Assembly: GCA_013813775.1 (NCBI GenBank)
Contig: JACCRE010000011.1
Coordinates: 1 to 48,460 of the forward strand
Origin: Planctomycetaceae bacterium
GTDB taxonomy: Bacteria; Planctomycetota; Planctomycetia; Planctomycetales; Planctomycetaceae
Reading direction: 5' to 3'
DNA: 48,460 nt
How positions within the stretch are numbered: position 1 is the first letter of the stretch; every line of letters begins with the position of its first letter. Shown piece by piece: positions 43,277-48,460 of this stretch. The position numbers and the translations under genes were made by a program. The notes under the pieces were generated by a model, which was not told the origin of the DNA, searched no databases, and saw only the letters and a program-made list of their open reading frames with translations.

Positions 43277-43762
43277 ATGGCGTTTCGATCCAAGGCCGAG
43301 TCGAAGGAGTCGCGATCCGCGACGGCCGAACGGCTGTGCATGCTGCACCAGGCCAACCTCGACGGCGGACGGGTGTTTCGAGAGGCGGCGCGCGTCGTGA
43401 GCGATGAATCCGTCGCTGCGATCTGTGAAGACCTCTCTCGCAAGCGGCAACTTTACGCCGAGGAACTGGAGGAGTACCTCACCGAGCACGAATCGGCCGA
43501 TCACGAGTCGATCACGACCGTCGTGCATCGCGCGTGGCTCGACCTGCGCGCGAGTTTCTCGAGCGACAATCCGGCCGCCGTGCTCGCCGAGACGCTGCGC
43601 GGCGACCGCCGGCTGCGGACCGCTTATGAAGAAGCCGTAAAGGATCTGTCGGGCAATCCAGTCCTCGGCCTGATCCAACGCCACCTCCGCGAGATCAAAG
43701 CCGACATGGCCCGCGTGACGGCGCTTTACGAGGCGTTCCACCAGCGCGATGCGGGGGAGTGA
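43277..43762 (+). CDS. DUF2383 (PA2169-type) four-helix-bundle protein
   Basis: The 161-residue product matches the DUF2383 family: AERLCMLHQANLDGGRVFRE, RVVSDESVAAICEDLSRKRQ, LYAEELEEYLTEHESADHES and ETLRGDRRLRTAYEEAVKDL followed by SGNPVLGLIQRHLREIKADM. These proteins are ferritin-like helical bundles often linked to stress responses; function is unknown. I use the ATG at 43277 because GAGGAGG sits seven bases upstream; an upstream ATG at 43112 lies inside the preceding gene. It ends 127 bases before the convergent hydrolase gene. Confidence 0.78.
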   Translation: MAFRSKAESKESRSATAERLCMLHQANLDGGRVFREAARVVSDESVAAICEDLSRKRQLYAEELEEYLTEHESADHESITTVVHRAWLDLRASFSSDNPAAVLAETLRGDRRLRTAYEEAVKDLSGNPVLGLIQRHLREIKADMARVTALYEAFHQRDAGE

Positions 43763-43889
43763 GCGGCGTGGGTTGTGCGCACGGCGAAGCGTCTCTCTCG
43801 GCGACGACACGCGATGGTAATCACAGCCGCCGTGGCCTGATTCTCAAATCCTGATTGTGAGCGCTACGATCGGCCGTCACGTTCCTGCT

Positions 43890-46058
43890 CTACTTGCCGA
43901 TCACCCATTCAATAGCGGCGGACGACATTGGAGCGGCCGATTCATCTGTCGTCAGCGCATCGCTCTTTCCCGCCGCGTCATACGCCGCTTTCGTCAGATC
44001 GAATCCGACCGTCTCTCCGAACAGCCCCGTCGGAGTCGGGGCGCAGAGAGCGAGCAGCGCCGGCAGGTCGCCGTACTTCACGGCGCCGGGGAGGAAGTTG
44101 GGGTCGCGGATGTCGGTGATGTTTGCGAAGCGGAAGTCGCCGGGTGCGAGGGCGAGCTTGGTGACGAGGCCGCCCGATTGGGCGCAGGCGGCGGCGGACC
44201 AGGCGGCGGCTTCGTCGGAGGCGAGCAGCACGATGTCATTCGCTCCGCGATCCTTGGCGAACTGCAGCAGGGTCATGACGTCCTGAACCCGCTTCGAAAA
44301 GAGCGGGTGGTTGTAGCCGAGCGTGTAGCCGGCGAACTCGCGCGGGTTCTTCACGACGGGAGCCTGTGACAGCCGCTTGCCGTCGTCGGTGAACTCGCCC
44401 TGGCCGACGAGGTCGGCCGTCATCACGGCGTAGCCGGCATCGACGAGCTTGCGGACCGGCTCGATCGGCTCGCCGGCGTCATCGAACAGCGCCGACTTGC
44501 CCTGCGGGTGCGGCCAAACGACGACCTTCCGCTGCCACGTCGCGGGAAAGACGACCACGGTCGGAATCTCCTCGCCGTAGGTCGCGTTCTGCACGCGGCC
44601 CATATGCAGGACGTAGTTCTTTGCCTTGCCTTCTTTAGGACTTGCCACCGTGACATTGCCCAGAGTCTCCGCCGTGCGGCCGATCATCACGTCATAAGCA
44701 CCGCCGACGATTTTTCGAAACTCAGCGAGCGAGGCCGCGTCTTTCGGAACGAGCGAGGCCATCTGCTCTTTGTTCCGCGCATCGAGAGCCTGCATCAAAG
44801 CGACTTCTGCGGCTTCGTCCATGGCCGGTTTGGGATGCTCGGAGTTCCAGACGGTGAGTTCCTCGCGGCTGAGGGGCTGAAAGTCACGTTCTTCGACATC
44901 GCCTTGCAGAGCCAGGTGCGCTTTGAAGAACTCGTACATCATCCGTCGACTGACGGCGTTGTAGTTGTGGCCGAAATCGAAGTAGCGGCCCTCCACGCGA
45001 TCGGGCACGCCCATGAGCGTGTAGAGCCGCTTGAGTTCCGGCAGACCCTTCGTTTCGAGTTCCTTCGTCCAGTCGTTGGCGGCTGTCATGCCGAGTGGTC
45101 GCGGAGCGATCGCCGCCGCCAGTTCGATGTTGCCCGTGCCGACGCGCAGGTAGCTCGCGTTCTCGCAAGTGCAGCCGCCCTGCATCGCCGTCGAGACCAT
45201 CACGGCGGGAAAGAGGGCCGCGGGCCGATCGTCGATCGCTCCCAGCAGGAAGGTCTGCGTGCCGCCGCCGCTCGCTCCGGTCACGCCGATGCGGCTCGCG
45301 TCGACCTCGGGCAGCGACGCGATCCAGTCGAGCGCTCGCAGGCTGTTCCACGTTTGCAGACCCAGGGCGTTGATCAGCCGCAACTCGGATTGGGCGCTGA
45401 ACAGACCCCAGCGATCGGTCTTGCTGAGTTCCGGCCGCTGCGTCTTGAAGCCGTGGGCGAGTTCCTGCGTGAGCGGCACGCTGTCAGCGTAGCCGAGCAT
45501 GTCGTAATGGAACACGATGCAGCCCATGCGGGCAAGCTGCACGCAGCGGGCTTGCAACGGATAGCGTCCTCCGGTTTCGAACTTCTCGGCCCCTGAATCG
45601 AGTTCGCCTTTGAACGCGGCGTCGCTGTGCGCGAAGAACCGCCCGTCGGCCCAATGCCCATGCGGCGACAGGACCGCCGGAAACGGCCCCTCGCCCTGCT
45701 TCGGCCTGTAGATGCTGCCCGTGACGAACAGTCCGGGAGCCGTTTCGAAGAAGACCTTCGACACGGTGTACTCGTCGCGATCGACTGTGCCGTGGACGGT
45801 CGCCTCGACGGCGGGCCGCGGCGGCATCGGCCACAGCCCGTTCGCCACAAGCGCCTGCCGGCGAACCTCCTCGCGTCGCTTCAGCCAGGCATCTTTCGAC
45901 TCGGGCACGTCGAAGGGAAAGTACCCATCGAGATCCTTCAAAGGTTGAAGGCGTCGATCGTTTGGCTTTTCGCCTTCCGGAAGAACGCGCGGTGCCTCGG
46001 CCTGAACGGCGGCAACGACCAACAACGCCAACACGCACCACGCGAACCGAGATGCCAT
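43890..46058 (-). CDS. Secreted tandem alpha/beta hydrolase (acetylxylan esterase-like)
   Basis: A signal peptide (RFAWCVLALLVVAAVQAEAP) precedes a 700-residue region with two alpha/beta-hydrolase-like halves. The first (about 60-400) has the acetylxylan esterase/dienelactone-like form: PAVLSPHGHWADGRFFAHSD, CIVFHYDMLGYADSVPLTQE, the nucleophile elbow IGVTGASGGGTQTFLLGAID and the His-bearing YFDFGHNYNAVSRRMMYEFF. The second (about 480-700) keeps the fold (VVWPHPQGKSALFDDAGEPI, YAVMTADLVGQGEFTDDGKR) but its elbow reads VLLASDEAAAWSAAACAQSG, without the G-x-S-x-G motif, so it is probably inactive. It likely deacetylates polysaccharides outside the cell, as many planctomycete esterases do. Confidence 0.78.
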   Translation of the reverse strand: MASRFAWCVLALLVVAAVQAEAPRVLPEGEKPNDRRLQPLKDLDGYFPFDVPESKDAWLKRREEVRRQALVANGLWPMPPRPAVEATVHGTVDRDEYTVSKVFFETAPGLFVTGSIYRPKQGEGPFPAVLSPHGHWADGRFFAHSDAAFKGELDSGAEKFETGGRYPLQARCVQLARMGCIVFHYDMLGYADSVPLTQELAHGFKTQRPELSKTDRWGLFSAQSELRLINALGLQTWNSLRALDWIASLPEVDASRIGVTGASGGGTQTFLLGAIDDRPAALFPAVMVSTAMQGGCTCENASYLRVGTGNIELAAAIAPRPLGMTAANDWTKELETKGLPELKRLYTLMGVPDRVEGRYFDFGHNYNAVSRRMMYEFFKAHLALQGDVEERDFQPLSREELTVWNSEHPKPAMDEAAEVALMQALDARNKEQMASLVPKDAASLAEFRKIVGGAYDVMIGRTAETLGNVTVASPKEGKAKNYVLHMGRVQNATYGEEIPTVVVFPATWQRKVVVWPHPQGKSALFDDAGEPIEPVRKLVDAGYAVMTADLVGQGEFTDDGKRLSQAPVVKNPREFAGYTLGYNHPLFSKRVQDVMTLLQFAKDRGANDIVLLASDEAAAWSAAACAQSGGLVTKLALAPGDFRFANITDIRDPNFLPGAVKYGDLPALLALCAPTPTGLFGETVGFDLTKAAYDAAGKSDALTTDESAAPMSSAAIEWVIGK

Positions 46059-46234
46059 CGAACTCTCCTGAAAGGTCGTCGTTGCGGATGGATGAAGCTC
46101 CGCTGATGATTTCGGGGCGGCGACGGGGATGCAAGCGCGGGTGGAGGCTGGCGTCTTCAGGCGGCGAAAGTGAAGTTCGGCGAGATGGACCCTTGGATCT
46201 GCGCAGAAGCGGTTTCCCGCGACGTCAGGTTGTC

Positions 46235-47089
46235 ATGGAAACCGCAGCCCCCCCCTCAAGCACGCCGTCGCCGAGCCGCACAGCCGGTCGAACAGGCCGG
46301 GCCGTTCGCATTGTGATCGTGGTGTTACTGCTGGCCGTCATCGTTCAGGTCGGTTTCGCGGTACGGAGGTATCGAGCGAACAGCGAACTCGTGCGAGTGC
46401 TCGACAAAGCGAAGTACGGCGGCGGAATCCGCACCAGTCACTCAGATGGTCGCGTCCATGAAGGGCTTACGATCCTGGCGGATACAAAATACGGCCCGCT
46501 GCCTGCGATCGGCGAGTGGCTGCAGGAAACGTGGTGGCTGCTCGGCGAGCCGACAGAGATCCAGACCGCCGGTCCGGGAGTGCCGTTGGAAGAGACGCTG
46601 GCATCCGTCGCCGGATCGCCGTATTTGCGGCAGGTCGGATTGTTCGCGTGCGGTGCAGTCGGCGACGAACTGCGGCACTTGGAGGACTGCGTACAACTGA
46701 CGACCCTCTACGCCAGAAGGTTGCAACTGCGACCGGATGCGTTCCGTCACATCGCAGCGTGCGAGAGTCTGACGACGCTCGACCTTTCAAAGTCGATCGG
46801 TGTCGATGATGCCGCTGTCGCGGAATTGGCGAAGCTCACGCGTCTTGAAGTGCTGAAGCTGGAAGGAACCGCCGTGACCGATACGGGCCTCAAACAACTC
46901 GTCGGCCGGCATCCAAAGTTCCTCGACCTCTCCGAAACGGCGATCACAGACAATAGCGTGACAACCCTGGTTGAGATGTCACCAGATCGACTTCTCCTCT
47001 CCGGGTCGAGCGTGACCGCCGAAGGTGTTACGCGTCTGCGACGTTCATCGCCCCAGAGCGAAGTCGTGTGGGATGCGAACGGGCCATAG
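46235..47089 (+). CDS. Membrane-anchored LRR protein, 284 aa
   Basis: After a basic, Pro/Ser-rich start one membrane helix is visible (VRIVIVVLLLAVIVQVGFAV, about 25-45). The extracytoplasmic part carries planctomycete-style LRRs: YLRQVGLFACGAVGDELRHL, ESLTTLDLSKSIGVDDAAVA, RLEVLKLEGTAVTDTGLKQL, PKFLDLSETAITDNSVTTLV and RLLLSGSSVTAEGVTRL, about 23 residues each. Such proteins bind other proteins; no enzyme domain is seen. I use the ATG at 46235; the frame is open upstream to 45962, but that part overlaps the hydrolase gene on the other strand and lacks protein character. A long inverted repeat follows the stop. Confidence 0.7.
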   Translation: METAAPPSSTPSPSRTAGRTGRAVRIVIVVLLLAVIVQVGFAVRRYRANSELVRVLDKAKYGGGIRTSHSDGRVHEGLTILADTKYGPLPAIGEWLQETWWLLGEPTEIQTAGPGVPLEETLASVAGSPYLRQVGLFACGAVGDELRHLEDCVQLTTLYARRLQLRPDAFRHIAACESLTTLDLSKSIGVDDAAVAELAKLTRLEVLKLEGTAVTDTGLKQLVGRHPKFLDLSETAITDNSVTTLVEMSPDRLLLSGSSVTAEGVTRLRRSSPQSEVVWDANGP

Positions 47090-47092
47090 GCG

Positions 47093-47160
47093 CGAGCCGG
47101 GAGCGTCAGCGACCGGAGGCACAGTCAATATTCACTCCGGTCGCTGACGCTCCCGGCTCG
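47093..47160. repeat. Perfect 25-bp inverted repeat
   Basis: The 25-base arms at 47093-47117 and 47136-47160 are exact reverse complements, with an 18-base loop between. A further partial copy (CGCTCCCGGCTCG) follows at 47169-47181. It starts four bases after the LRR gene stop, so it can fold as a strong terminator hairpin. The sequence (starting CGAGCCGGGAGCGTCAGCGA) looks like a dispersed genomic repeat. Confidence 0.75.
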
Positions 47161-47308
47161 TAAAAATCGCTCCCGGCTCGGGCAAGGATCGCTACAGTCG
47201 CAGCACCCTCCGCTTGCCTCTTCCGCCCCGGTTTCGTTTAGACTGCGTGGCTCGAATGATGAGGTCTACAGTTGCGGGCCACGTTCGGCCCATCTATAGG
47301 AAATGAGC

Positions 47309-48460
47309 ATGACGCTGCGAATCGCCCTGATGAGTTGGGCCGCTTGTCTAGTCGTGAGCGCTTCGGCGGCTGTGGAAGACGAAAAGGTCGACCTGTCCCC
47401 GTATTACGGCTTCGGCGAAGTCGAGGTCTACAAACTCGACAGTCGGAGCGCCGATCTCCGCAGCGCCGATCTCGACGGCGACGGGCGGACCGACCTGATT
47501 CTCGTCGATAACGGGCACAGCCGTCTCGACTGGCTGCGTCAGCGCGAAAAACCGCCGGAGACGCCTGAAAAGGCACCGCGCGGCGAGATCAACTTCGTGC
47601 CGAACTCGTGGCGGTTCGAACACGTGAAGATCGCCGTCGATCGCGAGGTCGCGTCGCTCGTCACGGGCGACTTCAACAGCGACGGCCGCATCGATGTCGC
47701 GTACATCGGCAAGCCCGATCGGCTCATTCTGCGGTTCAATACGAAGGAGAATCCACAGGACTGGACGAAGACCGTCGAGCAGCGATTGCCAGATCTCGCC
47801 GAGACCGGCGTGATCCTCGCGGCCGGTGATCTCAACGGCGACAAGCGAATCGACCTCGCCGTGCTCGGTAAACAGAAGACGTATATCGTGCTACAAAAGG
47901 AGGACGGCACGCTCGCCACGGCCGAGGGGCTGATGAACACCTCCGACGGGCTCGGCCTGGTGCAATCGGCCGATGTCGATGGCGATGGCCGGGCTGATCT
48001 GTGCTACACGGCGAAGGAAGGCAACGACCAGATTCTGTGCAGCCGCCTGCAGACGCCGCAGGGCACGCTGGGGCCGGAGGTTCGTTTCCCGCTCTCCCGA
48101 CCGCGGAGCGTCACGCTCGCGGACGTCGATGGTGAACCGGGGCGCGAGATCCTGTCGATCGACTCGACGACGGGTCGGCTCGCCGTCTCGAAGATTCGCC
48201 GGCCGGAAGAGCAGCCCGGCGAGCTGGCGGGACGGCTCGTGCAGTTCGGTTTCGGCGACCAGAGCACCCGCAACGACCGCGATCTCGCCATCGGCGACAT
48301 CGACGGCGACGAAAAGCTCGACGTGGTCGTGACCGATCCCGCGGCGGCGCAGATGATCGTGTTCCGACAACGCGAGGCCGCGGGTCTCGATCTCGGCACG
48401 ACCTTTCCGGGCCTCGTCGGCGCGAAGCACGTGCGCGTCGCCGATCTCGACGGCGACGGC
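47309..48460 (+). CDS. FG-GAP/VCBS repeat secreted protein (partial, runs off window)
   Basis: The frame is open to the end of the window, so the C-terminus is missing. A signal peptide (MTLRIALMSWAACLVVSASAA) precedes propeller-like repeats, each with a calcium-binding-type D-x-D-G-D motif: SADLDGDGRTDLILVDNG, TGDFNSDGRIDVAYIGKP, AGDLNGDKRIDLAVLGKQ, SADVDGDGRADLCYTAKE, LADVDGEPGREILSIDS, IGDIDGDEKLDVVVTDPA and VADLDGDG at the cut. These are FG-GAP/VCBS-type blades, seven in view. The protein is exported, perhaps an adhesin or a lectin-like part of a larger chain. The ATG at 47309 has AGGA seven bases upstream; an ATG at 47303 is too close to it. Confidence 0.8.
   Translation, partial: MTLRIALMSWAACLVVSASAAVEDEKVDLSPYYGFGEVEVYKLDSRSADLRSADLDGDGRTDLILVDNGHSRLDWLRQREKPPETPEKAPRGEINFVPNSWRFEHVKIAVDREVASLVTGDFNSDGRIDVAYIGKPDRLILRFNTKENPQDWTKTVEQRLPDLAETGVILAAGDLNGDKRIDLAVLGKQKTYIVLQKEDGTLATAEGLMNTSDGLGLVQSADVDGDGRADLCYTAKEGNDQILCSRLQTPQGTLGPEVRFPLSRPRSVTLADVDGEPGREILSIDSTTGRLAVSKIRRPEEQPGELAGRLVQFGFGDQSTRNDRDLAIGDIDGDEKLDVVVTDPAAAQMIVFRQREAAGLDLGTTFPGLVGAKHVRVADLDGDG

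Noticed and set aside
1-48460. CRISPR arrays, tRNA and rRNA genes, integrase or transposase genes
   Set aside because: I looked for regularly spaced repeats, cloverleaf-like segments and transposase motifs and saw none; the hairpin repeats are not regularly spaced.

Overview
The window looks like chromosomal DNA of a planctomycete, with G+C around two thirds in most genes. Signature families support this: a DUF1559 pseudopilin-like protein, a PSCyt1/DUF1549/DUF1553 cytochrome protein, two Pirellula/Verrucomicrobium-type membrane-bound dehydrogenases with C-terminal haem domains, HTTM and MBOAT/SGNH membrane proteins, planctomycete-style LRR proteins, and many GTG starts. It also carries bacterial homologues of archaeal C1 enzymes (formyltransferase/hydrolase complex, Fhc), a known trait of Planctomycetes. 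No tRNA, rRNA, CRISPR array or intact transposase was seen. All calls were made by reading motifs; no database search was run.

Layout. 1-1420 is gene-poor, with only a broken sulfatase N-terminus. 1421-5707 holds two small secreted proteins (+) and three membrane proteins (-), including an HTTM protein. 5904-11469 is a tightly overlapping operon fhcB-fhcA-fhcD-fhcC followed by an ATP-grasp ligase; it should interconvert formate and formyl-tetrahydromethanopterin through a methylofuran-type carrier. 11691-15198 is a small exported protein facing a 1024-residue haem dehydrogenase. 15210-16715 is an AT-richer cassette on the minus strand (37-residue ORF, P-loop kinase-like protein, NUDIX protein), probably acquired by transfer. 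16949-18761 is a lipoprotein gene broken by two frameshifts, followed by a large PSCyt1/DUF1549/DUF1553 protein to 21844.

21944-34011 is the most interesting part: seven consecutive minus-strand genes encoding a Tm-1-like protein, a LamG/propeller/cytochrome c/ThuA fusion, a TIM-barrel 'PEP hydrolase'-family protein, a secreted propeller protein, a fatty-acyl-AMP ligase (FAAL), an acyl carrier protein and a sulfotransferase. Divergent to them (34154-35889) is a sigma-54 activator whose sensor domain resembles the TIM-barrel protein of the cluster. A close match to a sigma-54 promoter (-24/-12) lies in the divergent gap and points at the Tm-1-like gene. The activator's sensor appears to have lost about 28 residues, with a frameshift at the same place. 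The sulfotransferase frame has an in-frame TAG 17 codons before its natural-looking end.

36220-48460 holds the pseudopilin-like protein, an LRR lipoprotein, an MBOAT-SGNH acyltransferase, a GNAT-HisA-like pair with GTGA overlap, two four-helix-bundle proteins, a tandem alpha/beta hydrolase, an LRR membrane protein and an FG-GAP/VCBS protein that runs off the window. Several unrelated inverted repeats sit between genes.
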